Origin: Cellulomonas sp. S1-8
GTDB taxonomy: Bacteria > Actinomycetota > Actinomycetes > Actinomycetales > Cellulomonadaceae
Reading direction: 5' to 3'
Length of the DNA: 64,000 bases
Assembly (NCBI RefSeq): GCF_026184235.1
Contig: NZ_CP110806.1
Coordinates: 3,472,001 to 3,536,000 of the forward strand
The notes below the pieces were generated by a model that was not told the DNA's origin, did no database searches, and was given only the letters and a program-made list of their open reading frames with translations. A program made the translations under genes and the position numbers. This document shows, in pieces, positions 9,100 to 16,702 of this stretch (position 1 is the first letter of the stretch; every line of letters starts with the position of its first letter).

Positions 9100-9139
9100 G
9101 ACGAGGGGCCGACCACCGGACGGTGGTCGGCCCCTCGTC
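9100..9139. terminator. Bidirectional terminator hairpin
   Basis: 18-bp perfect stem (9100-9117 with 9122-9139) closing a GGAC loop, between two convergent genes. There is no long T tract on either side. Confidence 0.85.
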
Positions 9140-9167
9140 ACGCACGGCCGGGCTTACCGGCCTGCCG

Positions 9168-9440
9168 TCACTGGCGCGTCAGCGTGAACGTGGCGCCGGA
9201 GTCGGTCGCCTCGACGTCGAGCTGCTGCTCCGCGAGCGTCTGCGACGTGCGCGGGTCGACGTAGACGCGGGCGTCGCCCTGCGCCACCACGTCGTCGTCG
9301 GGATCGGGACCGGCCACGAGCGCGAGCTCGAAGCCACCGGTCTCCTGCTCGGCGATCCGCAGACCGCCGTCCTGCGGCAGGCCGGCACGGCTCGTCAGGG
9401 TCTCGACGGCGGTACGGGCGTTGTCGGTCAGGGTGAGCAC
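9168..9440 (-). CDS. HesB/IscA-like protein without cysteines
   Basis: 90 residues beginning LTLTDNARTAVETLTSRAGL, with ARVYVDPRTSQTL in the middle, matching the fold of HesB/IscA iron-sulfur carrier proteins. The three cysteines that bind the cluster in that family are absent (no Cys anywhere), so cluster assembly is doubtful; actinobacteria commonly carry this shortened form and its role is not known to me. GTG at 9440 was chosen from the GAGAGGAG ribosome site just upstream and from family length. Standing alone on the minus strand. Confidence 0.75.
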   Translation of the reverse strand: MLTLTDNARTAVETLTSRAGLPQDGGLRIAEQETGGFELALVAGPDPDDDVVAQGDARVYVDPRTSQTLAEQQLDVEATDSGATFTLTRQ

Positions 9441-9649
9441 GGGTGCTCCTCTCCACGGAACGGGAGACGTCGGCCGGGACGCGCGGCCCCGCTCCGGCGG
9501 GACGCGCCATGCGGGCCCGCGGGCGGGACGACGGGCCCCGGTCCGACGCCGTCGGACCACTCCACCGTCACCCGCAGGCCGCACCGAGGCAACCGCTCGT
9601 CCGCTCCGCGAGACAGGTCCGCACGGCAACCACCCCCGCCGACCGCAAC

Positions 9650-9661
9650 ACCAGTACTGGT
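9650..9661. other. Palindrome ACCAGTACTGGT in an intergenic gap
   Basis: A perfect 12-bp palindrome in the 266-base gap between the EEP gene (whose 3' end is at 9707) and the HesB-like start at 9440. It may terminate the EEP transcript or be a regulator site. The rest of the gap shows nothing recognisable. Confidence 0.35.
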
Positions 9662-9706
9662 TGGGGGCGTGATTCGGGGAGCCGGGTTCCGGTGGGCGGG
9701 TGGTGG

Positions 9707-10471
9707 TCAGCGGGTGATGTCGACGACGAGGGCGCGGTGGTCCGAGAGGCCCAGGTCGAGGGACTCGCCCGGGCCGGCCGCGTGCACGCCCGGGCCCGCG
9801 AGGACGTGGTCGAGCTGGCGCACCGGGTCCGTCACCGGGAACGTCGCCGCGCGGACGAGGGGGCGCAGACCCGTCAGCCGCGCGGGCTGCTCGCCCGCCA
9901 GGTTGAGGTCGCCCATGACCACGGTCGGCCCCGGCATGGTGCGGGTCACGCGCACCAGGTGCCGCAGCTGGCGCACGTTCCAGCCGGGGATGAACGTCAG
10001 GTGGGTCCCGACGACCGTGAGCGCTCCCCCGTCGTCGCCGTCGACGACCGCGGCGAGGGCCGTGCGGGGCTCGTCGCGCACGAGCGCCGGCCAGCGGGCA
10101 CCGGGGAACCGGACGGGCGCGCGGCGGCGCAGGGTCGGCAGCGTCAGGACGTGCCAGGCGCGCACCGGCCGCCGCGACAGCAGCGCGATGCCGTACGCGG
10201 CCGTGTCGGGCTGCTCCTCGCCCGTGCCGGCGACCCAGAGGCCCGGCTCGCCGTGCAGCGTCGCGACGAACCGGTGGTGGGGTGCACCCATCGCCGCGGC
10301 CGCGACGGCCGTGAGGTCGGCGCCGTGCGAGCGGGTCTGCGCGCGGTCGACCTCCTGCAGGGCCAGGACGTCGGCGTCGAGGCGGCGCACCGCGGCGGCG
10401 AAGCGGTCGAGGTCGACCCGCCCGTCCACGAGCGACCGCCCGTGCAGGATGTTGAAGGTCGCGAGCCGCAC
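9707..10471 (-). CDS. Endonuclease/exonuclease/phosphatase family protein
   Basis: 254 residues with the EEP metal-dependent phosphoesterase pattern: RLATFNILHG at the N-terminus, LQEVDR (catalytic Glu) near residue 40, GTHLTF, GDLNLAG (metal and transition-state residues) and SDHRALVVDI at the C-terminus. It could act on DNA, phospholipids or phosphoesters; the sequence does not decide which. No signal peptide is seen, so it is probably cytoplasmic. GTG at 10471 is placed just before the conserved first strand; no good ribosome site is visible and further upstream codons look non-coding. Confidence 0.85.
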   Translation of the reverse strand: MRLATFNILHGRSLVDGRVDLDRFAAAVRRLDADVLALQEVDRAQTRSHGADLTAVAAAAMGAPHHRFVATLHGEPGLWVAGTGEEQPDTAAYGIALLSRRPVRAWHVLTLPTLRRRAPVRFPGARWPALVRDEPRTALAAVVDGDDGGALTVVGTHLTFIPGWNVRQLRHLVRVTRTMPGPTVVMGDLNLAGEQPARLTGLRPLVRAATFPVTDPVRQLDHVLAGPGVHAAGPGESLDLGLSDHRALVVDITR

Positions 10472-10599
10472 CGTGCGATTCTCGCCGCACGGCCCCCACC
10501 TCGCACGGCAGCCCGTCCGCTCCCACCGACCCGCGGTCGTCCGCAAGGGCGTGGGCGGCTCGGCGCGCGGGCACGCGCGACGCGGTGTAGACACCGTGC

Positions 10600-11286
10600 A
10601 TGCACTCGACCCCGCCCCTGACGACGACACCGCTCACCGGCGCCGCGCCGCCGCCGCTGCCCGTCCCGACCGGCGCTGCGACCCCGGACGACCGCGCGGC
10701 GCTGCAGGACGGCCTGCGGCGCACCGCCGTCGCGCTCATCGACGCGCAGATCCCGTTCGCGCTGGTCGGCGGGTACGCCGCGTGGGCGCGCGGCGCACCG
10801 GAGCCCAGCCACGACGCCGACTTCGCGGTCGCGCAGGACGACGTCGACGCCGCGCGTGCGGCGCTCGCCGCGGCGGGCCTGGACGTGCAGCAGCCCGCCG
10901 AGAACTGGCTGTTCAAGGCGTACCACCACGGGCAGCTCGTCGACGTGATCTTCCGGATGGTCGGCGAGCCGGTGACCCGCGAGCAGCTCGCCCGCGCCGA
11001 CGAGCTCGAGGTGCTGGCCGTGCGGATGCCGGTGCTGCCCGCGACCGACATCATCTCGGCCAAGATGCGGGTGCTCGGCGAGCACTACTGCGACCTCACG
11101 TGGCTGCTGCCGATGGCCCGGGCGCTGCGCGAGCAGATCGACTGGGACCGCGTCCGCGCCGAGGTCGCGGACCAGCCCTACGCGCGTGCGTTCCTGTTCC
11201 TCGCCGACGAGCTGGGCCTGACGGGCCACCCGACGGACCGGATGACCTCCGCCCTCGGACGCACCGGCCCCGGCTCGGACGACTGA
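10600..11286 (+). CDS. Nucleotidyltransferase-fold protein
   Basis: 228 residues. After a Pro/Thr-rich N-terminus of ~30 residues there is LVGGYAAWARGAPEPSHDAD, the GG...(S/T)xDxD pattern of minimal nucleotidyltransferases, and later VDVIFRMVGEPV and LPATDIISAKMRVL as in AbiEii/MNT-like proteins. The DADF pair would bind metal. No HTH or HEPN partner is adjacent, so a toxin-antitoxin role is not supported here; it could be a stand-alone housekeeping NTase of unknown substrate. ATG at 10600. Confidence 0.75.
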   Translation: MHSTPPLTTTPLTGAAPPPLPVPTGAATPDDRAALQDGLRRTAVALIDAQIPFALVGGYAAWARGAPEPSHDADFAVAQDDVDAARAALAAAGLDVQQPAENWLFKAYHHGQLVDVIFRMVGEPVTREQLARADELEVLAVRMPVLPATDIISAKMRVLGEHYCDLTWLLPMARALREQIDWDRVRAEVADQPYARAFLFLADELGLTGHPTDRMTSALGRTGPGSDD

Positions 11287-11310
11287 GGCCGGGGCCGGCG
11301 ACGGCTGCGC

Positions 11311-13137
11311 TCAGACCTGCTCGACCGGCACGGGTGCGTCGGCGATCCGCAGCGCCTCGACGAGCTCGCGGTACAGCTCGTCGGCGGCGAGCAGCTCGGC
11401 GTGCGTGCCGCGCGCCCGGACCCCGCCGTCCTCGAGCACGAGGATCGTGTCGGCGTCGACCACCGTGGACAACCGGTGCGCGACCGTCACGACGGCGCCC
11501 GTGGTGGCCAGCACCCGGATCGCGTCGTGCACGGCCGCCTCGGTCAGGCCGTCGACCTGCGCGGTCGCCTCGTCGAGGAGCATGACCTGCGGCCGGCACA
11601 GCAGCGCGCGCGCCAGTGCGATGCGCTGGCGCTGCCCGCCGGACACCGACGTCTCCGACAGGCGGGTGTCAAGGCCCTCGGGCAGCGCGTCGAACGCGCC
11701 GTCGAGCCGGACGGCGGCGAGCGCGGCGGCCAGCTCCGCGTCGGTCGCGTCGGGGTTGCTGAAGAGCAGGTTGTCGCGGATGGAGCCGGGCACGACCGGC
11801 GTCTCCTGCTCGACGTACGCGAAGCGGGAGCGCACGTCGGCGTGGCTCCAGGTGGAGTAGGGGCGGCCGTCGAGCAGCAGCTCGCCCTCCTGCGGCTCGA
11901 GGAAGCGCAGCAGCAGGGAGAAGACCGTGGTCTTGCCGGCGCCGGACGGCCCGACCATCGCCGTGTGGCCGCGCCGCGGCACGGTCAGCGACAGGTCGCG
12001 CACCGCCGCGGGGAGCCCCGGGCCGTAGCCGGCGGTGACGCCGCGCAGCTCCAGCACGGGGACGCCGGGACCGGGGTCGGCGCCGCCGGGCGTCGTCGTG
12101 AGCGCGTCGTCGGGCTCGACGTCCATCGCCTCGACCTCGCCGATGCGCGCGGCCGCCGCGATGCCGGACTGCAGCTGCGTCAGCGCCTGCGTGAGCTCGG
12201 TGATGGGGCCGACGATGTTGAAGGCGTAGAGCAGGAACGCGACGAGGCTCGAGACCGCGAGCTCGCCCTGGCCGACGCGCCAGGCGCCGAGCCCGAGGAT
12301 CACGATGATCGCGAGCTGGATGCCGCCCCACGAGACGGTCCACGCCAGCGCGGTGGTCCGCACCGCGCGCACGGCGTGGTCGCGGGCCTCGCGCGCCGCC
12401 CCGAGGACCGTGGCGCCCTGGCGCTGCTCCGCGCGGCTCGACTTGACGGTCCGCACGGCGCGCAGCGACCCCTCGAGGGTGCCGCCGAGCCGCCCGAGGG
12501 CCTCCTGGGACGCGCGTTCCGCGGCGCCGATGCCGGGCAGGAGCACGGCCATGACCGCACAGACGATCAGGAGCGCGACGACCGTGGTGCCCAGCAGCAC
12601 CCGGTCGAGGACCCCCATGAGCACCAGCGTGCCGATCAGGGCGACGACGCCGTTGACGAGGCCCACGAGGCTCGAGGACGTCGCCTCCCGCAGCAGGACG
12701 GTGTCGGAGGTGACGCGCGTGACCAGCTCACCGGTGGGCCGGCCGGTGACGGCCGCGACCGTCGCGCGCAGGTACCGGCCCACGAGCGACTCGCGGGCGT
12801 CGAGCACGATCCGCTCGGCCAGGGTGCCGAGGACGATCCACTGCAGGTACCCGACGACCGACCCGACGACGAAGAGGCCGAGGAGCCAGGCGACGGGCTG
12901 CGCGAGCGACTCCCCGGTCCCCAACGTGTCGAGCACCCACTTGGTGACCATGGGGGTCGCGAGCCCCAGGGCGGTGCCGCCGAGGCCGAGCGCGAGCCCG
13001 ATGCCGAGCGTGCGCCGGTGGGGCCGGACGAGGCTGAGCAGGAGGAGGAGACGCCGACGACTCTCGCCCGGTGCGGCGGGCGGGTCGGTCACGGGGTCGG
13101 TCGGGGCGGGGTCGGTCGGGGCGGACGGCGAGGCCAT
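11311..13137 (-). CDS. ABC exporter, fused membrane and ATPase domains
   Basis: 608 residues. An N-terminal six-helix exporter domain (about 35-320) is followed by an ATPase: Walker A VGPSGAGKTT, Q-loop region FAYVEQETPV, signature SGGQRQRIALARALL and Walker B VMLLDEATAQVD. This is a half-size type IV exporter that would work as a homodimer, exporting drugs or lipophilic molecules. The ATG at 13137 was chosen over an in-frame start at 13176 because the latter would run into the operator-like sequence shared with the divergent TetR gene. TetR control is the likely regulation. Confidence 0.9.
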   Translation of the reverse strand: MASPSAPTDPAPTDPVTDPPAAPGESRRRLLLLLSLVRPHRRTLGIGLALGLGGTALGLATPMVTKWVLDTLGTGESLAQPVAWLLGLFVVGSVVGYLQWIVLGTLAERIVLDARESLVGRYLRATVAAVTGRPTGELVTRVTSDTVLLREATSSSLVGLVNGVVALIGTLVLMGVLDRVLLGTTVVALLIVCAVMAVLLPGIGAAERASQEALGRLGGTLEGSLRAVRTVKSSRAEQRQGATVLGAAREARDHAVRAVRTTALAWTVSWGGIQLAIIVILGLGAWRVGQGELAVSSLVAFLLYAFNIVGPITELTQALTQLQSGIAAAARIGEVEAMDVEPDDALTTTPGGADPGPGVPVLELRGVTAGYGPGLPAAVRDLSLTVPRRGHTAMVGPSGAGKTTVFSLLLRFLEPQEGELLLDGRPYSTWSHADVRSRFAYVEQETPVVPGSIRDNLLFSNPDATDAELAAALAAVRLDGAFDALPEGLDTRLSETSVSGGQRQRIALARALLCRPQVMLLDEATAQVDGLTEAAVHDAIRVLATTGAVVTVAHRLSTVVDADTILVLEDGGVRARGTHAELLAADELYRELVEALRIADAPVPVEQV

Positions 13138-13147
13138 GCGTCCATGG

Positions 13148-13159
13148 AACACCTGTGTT
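13148..13159. promoter_or_regulatory. Operator-like palindrome between ABC exporter and TetR gene
   Basis: AACAC and GTGTT flank CT in the 74-base divergent gap. A related GAAACA element is repeated nearby on the minus strand. A site here would let the TetR protein control both genes. Confidence 0.4.
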
Positions 13160-13211
13160 TCATTTCGGTCAACCATGTTTCCTCAGAGCGGACGGGTGTA
13201 CCGTCCAGGAC

Positions 13212-13787
13212 GTGGCACGTACCGCAGCACCCCCGGAGACGGGCGCCCGCGCGCGCACCCGCCAGGCGATCCTCGACGCCGCGGTCCGCGCGCTGGCCGA
13301 CGACCCCACCGCGTCCCTGGGCCGCGTCGCCGACCTCGCCGACGTCGGCCGGACCACCCTGCACCGCTACTTCCCCGAGCGCGAGGACCTGCTCGCCGCG
13401 GTCGGCGCGCACGCCGTCGCGGGCATCGCCGCCGCGCACGCCCGCGCCCGCACGGACGACGGCACGGCGCTGGCCGCGCTGCTGCGCGTCGCGCAGGAGT
13501 ACCTGGAGCTGGGCGACCTGCTGACCGTCCTGTTCACGGGCGTCGTCGACGAGGACTGCTGGGCCGAGGACGGCGGGAACAGCGCCGTGCTGAGCGCGCT
13601 CCACGCGCGCGGGCTGCGCGACGGCACGCTCGACCCGCGGATGTCCGCCGAGTGGGCCCTGGGCATCGTCTGGTCGGGGCTCTACCTCGCGTGGTCGACG
13701 GTACGGACGGGGGCCGAGGACCGGCACGCCGTCGTCGGGCGCCTGCTGCTGACCCTGGAGAAGGCGCTGGCCGCGCCTGCGCCCTGA
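13212..13787 (+). CDS. TetR family transcriptional regulator
   Basis: 191 residues. The N-terminal TetR DNA-binding domain is clear: TRQAILDAAVRALADDP, then the helix-turn-helix RVADLADVGRTTLHRYFPER at about 38-57. The C-terminal ligand domain is all-helical and unassigned. GTG at 13212 has CCAGGA five bases upstream. Divergent from the ABC exporter with 74 bases between the starts, the classical arrangement for a repressor of a drug pump and itself. Confidence 0.88.
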   Translation: MARTAAPPETGARARTRQAILDAAVRALADDPTASLGRVADLADVGRTTLHRYFPEREDLLAAVGAHAVAGIAAAHARARTDDGTALAALLRVAQEYLELGDLLTVLFTGVVDEDCWAEDGGNSAVLSALHARGLRDGTLDPRMSAEWALGIVWSGLYLAWSTVRTGAEDRHAVVGRLLLTLEKALAAPAP

Positions 13788-13858
13788 CTCGACCAGGCCC
13801 GACCTGACCCGACGGGCCCGACCTGCGGGCGGACTCCCCCTCGGTGAGGATGGGGAGC

Positions 13859-14638
13859 ATGCCTGACACCACCACCCCCACCCTGACCCTGCCCGGCGGC
13901 GAGATCCCGCTGCTGGGCCTCGGCACCTGGCAGTCGGAGGGCTCGGACGCCGAGCTCGCCGTGAGCGCCGCGCTGCAGCTCGGCTACCGGCACGTCGACA
14001 CCGCCACCGGCTACGGCAACGAGGCGCAGGTCGGCCGCGCGCTGGCGACCCGCGGCATCGACCGCGACGACGTCTTCCTCACGACCAAGCTGCCGCCGGA
14101 CCACACCGACCGCGTCCGCCAGACGCTCATGGAGTCCCTCGCGGCGCTCGGCACCGACCATCTCGACCTGTGGCTGATCCACTGGCCGCCGAACCGGCAG
14201 GCCAGCCCCGCGGTCTGGCAGGAGCTGCGGCAGGCGCGCGACGAGGGCTTCGCCCGCTCGATCGGTGTGTCCAACTACTCGATCGCCCAGATCGACGAGC
14301 TGATCGCCGCGACCGGCGAGGCGCCGGCCGTCAACCAGATCCCGTACTCGCCCGTCGACCACGACGCGGCCCTGCTCGCCGCCCACCGTGAGCGCGGCGT
14401 CGTCGTCGAGGGGTACAGCCCGCTCAAGCGCACCGACCTGGACGCCGAGCCGATCGTGGCCGCGGCGCGGGCCCACGGGGTGACACCGGCGCAGGTGGTG
14501 CTGCGCTGGCACCTCGAGCACGACGTGGTGGTGATCCCCAAGTCCGTGCGTCGCGAGCGCCTCGAGGAGAACCTCGGGGTCCTGGGCTTCTCGCTCACGG
14601 CGGACGAGGTCGCGGCCATCGACGTGCTGGGGCGCTGA
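13859..14638 (+). CDS. Aldo/keto reductase
   Basis: 259 residues, a TIM-barrel NADPH-dependent oxidoreductase of the 2,5-diketo-gluconate reductase type. The catalytic tetrad is present: Asp47 and Tyr52 (HVDTATGYGNE), Lys77 (TTKLPPD) and His108 (LWLIHWP). IPKSVRRERLEEN near the C-terminus is the NADPH phosphate-binding motif. The likely reaction is reduction of aldehydes or ketones to alcohols in the cytoplasm. ATG 13859 is preferred to GTG 13844 because GAGGA lies 8 bases upstream and the protein begins at the usual position. Confidence 0.9.
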   Translation: MPDTTTPTLTLPGGEIPLLGLGTWQSEGSDAELAVSAALQLGYRHVDTATGYGNEAQVGRALATRGIDRDDVFLTTKLPPDHTDRVRQTLMESLAALGTDHLDLWLIHWPPNRQASPAVWQELRQARDEGFARSIGVSNYSIAQIDELIAATGEAPAVNQIPYSPVDHDAALLAAHRERGVVVEGYSPLKRTDLDAEPIVAAARAHGVTPAQVVLRWHLEHDVVVIPKSVRRERLEENLGVLGFSLTADEVAAIDVLGR

Positions 14639-14639
14639 G

Positions 14640-14657
14640 GACGGACCGCGGTCCGTC
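14640..14657 (+). terminator. Palindromic hairpin just after the aldo/keto reductase
   Basis: A perfect 18-base palindrome (GACGGACCG and its complement) starting two bases after the stop; as RNA a 7-bp stem with a CGCG loop. Probable terminator, without a T tract. Confidence 0.6.
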
Positions 14658-14698
14658 CGACGGGCGGATCCCGGGGTGTGGTTGCGCTCCCATACCGC

Positions 14699-14737
14699 AC
14701 GTGCTCGCCGCCGTCGCGAAGCGACCGGCGAGCACGT
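14699..14737. terminator. Long two-part hairpin between convergent genes
   Basis: A 12-bp outer stem (14699-14710 with 14726-14737) encloses an unpaired CC and an inner GTCGC-GAA-GCGAC stem. It lies between the convergent aldo/keto reductase and membrane protein genes and probably terminates in both directions. No T tract follows. Confidence 0.65.
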
Positions 14738-14853
14738 CGGGCCTCGGCCTACCGAGGAACCGGACCCGTGTCCTGCGTTCGGCGTCACGCCGTTGTGCCG
14801 CCGCGCCAAGGTCTACCGGACAACCGACGTGACGTCAACCACACGGGCGACGG

Positions 14854-15900
14854 TCAGCCCGGCCGCACCACCGCGACGACGCCCGGGACGCGCCCGGGCG
14901 TCGCCCGCAGGCGCCACTCCGCACCGTCGCGCTCGAGCATGCCGACCGCGTCCACACGGGTCCCGAACGGCAGCACGTGCAGGCGCCGGCCCGCGGTCGT
15001 GCCGTCGACGACCGTCGGGTCGGCGTGCTGGCCGAGCCGGTCGACCTCGAGCGCCGCGTGCGTGTCGTCATGCCCCAGGACCTCGACCTCGCCCACGTCG
15101 ACGGTCACGGGCACCCCGCCGCACACGACGACGAACGGTGCGACCTGGGACGCGACGACGTGCCGCCCGAGCAGCCGGGCCACCGCGCCGACGCGGCGCA
15201 GCTCCGCGGTCGACGGGTGCGCCGCGCCGGGGTCCCGGTGCCGGCCCGCGGGCGGGGACGGGGGCGGGCACGGCGCGGGGCCCGCGTCGGGCGCGCCGAC
15301 CACGTACCAGGCGGCGACCTGCGCCCCCGTCACGGGGTGACGCACCTCGACCGCGCTGCGGTGGGGCACGACGACACCGCGGACCGACCGCAGGCCGGGC
15401 GACGTGAGCGGGCGCGCGAGGACGTCGCGCAGCAGCAGCTCACGCAGGACGCCCCGGACGAGCATCGTCAGGACGACCACGGCTGCGACACCCCACTGCG
15501 TGAGCACGACGACCGACCACGGCCCCGCCCCGCGCTCCCGGTCCTGGGGCGAGGGCTCGCCCGCCCCCGACAGGCTCGCGGCCAGGGCCGTGACGACGAG
15601 GCACGTGATGACCAGGCCGACCGCGGCCGTCGCGACCCTCCCGGACGGCTCCCCGCGCGCCGCGTCGAGCTCGCGGTGCCACTGCCGCACGACCGGCAGC
15701 GCCCGCCACACCCCGCCCGCCGCACCCAGCAGCGCGACGACCGCGGCCGCGACCCACACCGCGGGCGGGGGCGCAGGCCAGACGGTCGCCAGCGCGCGCT
15801 GCCCGTCGGTCAGCGCGGCGCGGCCCGCCAGCGAGAGCACGGCGAGCAGCACCACGGGACGCACGACGGGCACCAGGGACGAGGCGGGGCGGGGACGCAT
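14854..15900 (-). CDS. Unknown membrane protein
   Basis: 348 residues, family not recognised. Four hydrophobic segments are visible in the first ~190 residues, the last ending in a basic VRGVLRELLLRDVLARPL stretch. A soluble C-terminal half follows with an RGVVVPHRSAVEVRHPVTGA strand pattern, a Pro-rich loop, and a small beta-rich domain. ATG 15900 has GGAG six bases upstream. It is divergent from the bacteriocin operon; the 390-base gap carries that operon's promoter. No link to the bacteriocin is shown. Confidence 0.7.
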   Translation of the reverse strand: MRPRPASSLVPVVRPVVLLAVLSLAGRAALTDGQRALATVWPAPPPAVWVAAAVVALLGAAGGVWRALPVVRQWHRELDAARGEPSGRVATAAVGLVITCLVVTALAASLSGAGEPSPQDRERGAGPWSVVVLTQWGVAAVVVLTMLVRGVLRELLLRDVLARPLTSPGLRSVRGVVVPHRSAVEVRHPVTGAQVAAWYVVGAPDAGPAPCPPPSPPAGRHRDPGAAHPSTAELRRVGAVARLLGRHVVASQVAPFVVVCGGVPVTVDVGEVEVLGHDDTHAALEVDRLGQHADPTVVDGTTAGRRLHVLPFGTRVDAVGMLERDGAEWRLRATPGRVPGVVAVVRPG

Positions 15901-16038
15901 CGCGGCTCCGGGGAGTCGACGGGGAGAGCGCCGGGTGCTCGAAGGATGCCCGCCGCACACCGACATGGGCAAGGGTCCAGGTCGGATTCGTGCGCGGGCG
16001 GTTCGTCCCACCGCACGCGACGGGAGTGAACCCACCCT

Positions 16039-16067
16039 TTGACCGCGTGCCAGGGCTGGCCTACCTT
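16039..16067 (+). promoter_or_regulatory. Sigma-A-type promoter of the bacteriocin operon
   Basis: TTGACC at 16039-16044 and TACCTT at 16062-16067, 17 bases apart. Transcription would start near 16074. Confidence 0.6.
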
Positions 16068-16228
16068 GGCCGAGGCGGGTCCATCGGTGCGTTGTTGGTC
16101 GGATCCCGTCGCACCGTCACGGGGGGCGTGACAGGAGCCGGGGGCTGCGCATCGTGGCGCAGCGTCCTCACCTGCCGTGCGGTCCTGCGCCGGTCGGCGG
16201 TCGTCCACCGGCACCGGGCGTCCGCCGT

Positions 16229-16274
16229 CCGGGACCGCCTGGTCCCGGGGTCGGATGCCGGTCACGACCGGCAT
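16229..16274 (+). promoter_or_regulatory. Tandem inverted repeats in the bacteriocin leader
   Basis: First repeat: CCGGGACC/GGTCCCGG around GCCT (16229-16248). Second: ATGCCGGT/ACCGGCAT around CACG (16255-16274). The second ends 16 bases before the ATG at 16291, close to the G-rich ribosome site, so it could be an operator or control translation. Confidence 0.5.
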
Positions 16275-16290
16275 GTCATTGGGGGGCACC

Positions 16291-16626
16291 ATGGCAGCAC
16301 ACGGCACGGCGCGCGGCCCGTCGCGCATCCGCAAGGCAGTCCTGACGACGACTCTCGCCCTGAGCATCGCGGTCACCGGAGCGACTGCGGCGTACGCGGC
16401 CGTCGTCCAGGCGGGGGGCGGCACCTGGAGCTACGGGGGACCGAGCTTCTTCCCGAGCAACAACTGGTCGAACTACCTCCACCCCACCCGCTCGCACGCC
16501 GCGTCGGTGACCGGTGACGTCGGACTCGTCCGCTCCTGGTGCCGCGCACCCGGGGTCTGGGCCAAGGCGACCGCGTGGGACAGCAACCCGTTCCGCATGG
16601 ACCAGGCGCGCTGGCACCACTGCTGA
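16291..16626 (+). CDS. Lactococcin 972 family bacteriocin precursor
   Basis: 111 residues. A Sec-type signal peptide (basic RIRK, hydrophobic LTTTLALSIAVTG) ends in AYA at 34-36, leaving a 75-residue mature peptide. This begins AVVQAGGGTWSYG and contains NNWSNYLHPTRSHAASV, matching the GGGTWxYG and SNYxHPxxxHxSSV landmarks of lactococcin 972, which blocks septum formation by binding lipid II. Two cysteines, Cys84 and the final residue Cys111, could form a disulfide. ATG 16291 follows a G-rich ribosome site; ATG 16273 is an in-frame alternative. Followed by the two expected partner genes. Confidence 0.9.
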   Translation: MAAHGTARGPSRIRKAVLTTTLALSIAVTGATAAYAAVVQAGGGTWSYGGPSFFPSNNWSNYLHPTRSHAASVTGDVGLVRSWCRAPGVWAKATAWDSNPFRMDQARWHHC

Positions 16627-16645
16627 CCGCACGGGAGAGCACCAC

Positions 16646-16679
16646 GTCGGGGCCGGCCACCACGGTGGCCGGCCCCGAC
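16646..16679 (+). terminator. Strong hairpin inside the bacteriocin operon (partial terminator)
   Basis: 16 complementary positions (16646-16661 with 16664-16679) around a 2-base centre, between the peptide gene and the membrane protein gene. It would reduce read-through or protect the upstream mRNA 3' end, giving more bacteriocin than transporter. Confidence 0.7.
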
Positions 16680-16702
16680 CCGGGCGATCGGAAGGAACGG
16701 CC

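Larger units (their letters stand above)
15901..16290 (+). other. 390-base gap: bacteriocin operon promoter and leader
   Basis: No gene is seen here. It holds a good sigma-A-type promoter near 16039-16067, then a leader of about 215 bases with two hairpins just before the bacteriocin start. The part nearest 15901 should contain the promoter of the minus-strand membrane protein, which I cannot place. Confidence 0.7.

Noticed and set aside
5351..9145. Minus-strand open frame of 1264 codons
   Set aside because: It lies opposite five well-recognised plus-strand genes; its composition (Arg/Gly/Val-rich low complexity) is the usual antisense reading of GC-rich genes.
10600..11286. Toxin role for the nucleotidyltransferase-fold protein
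   Set aside because: No HTH or HEPN partner next to it, unlike the AbiE pair at 45-47 kb.
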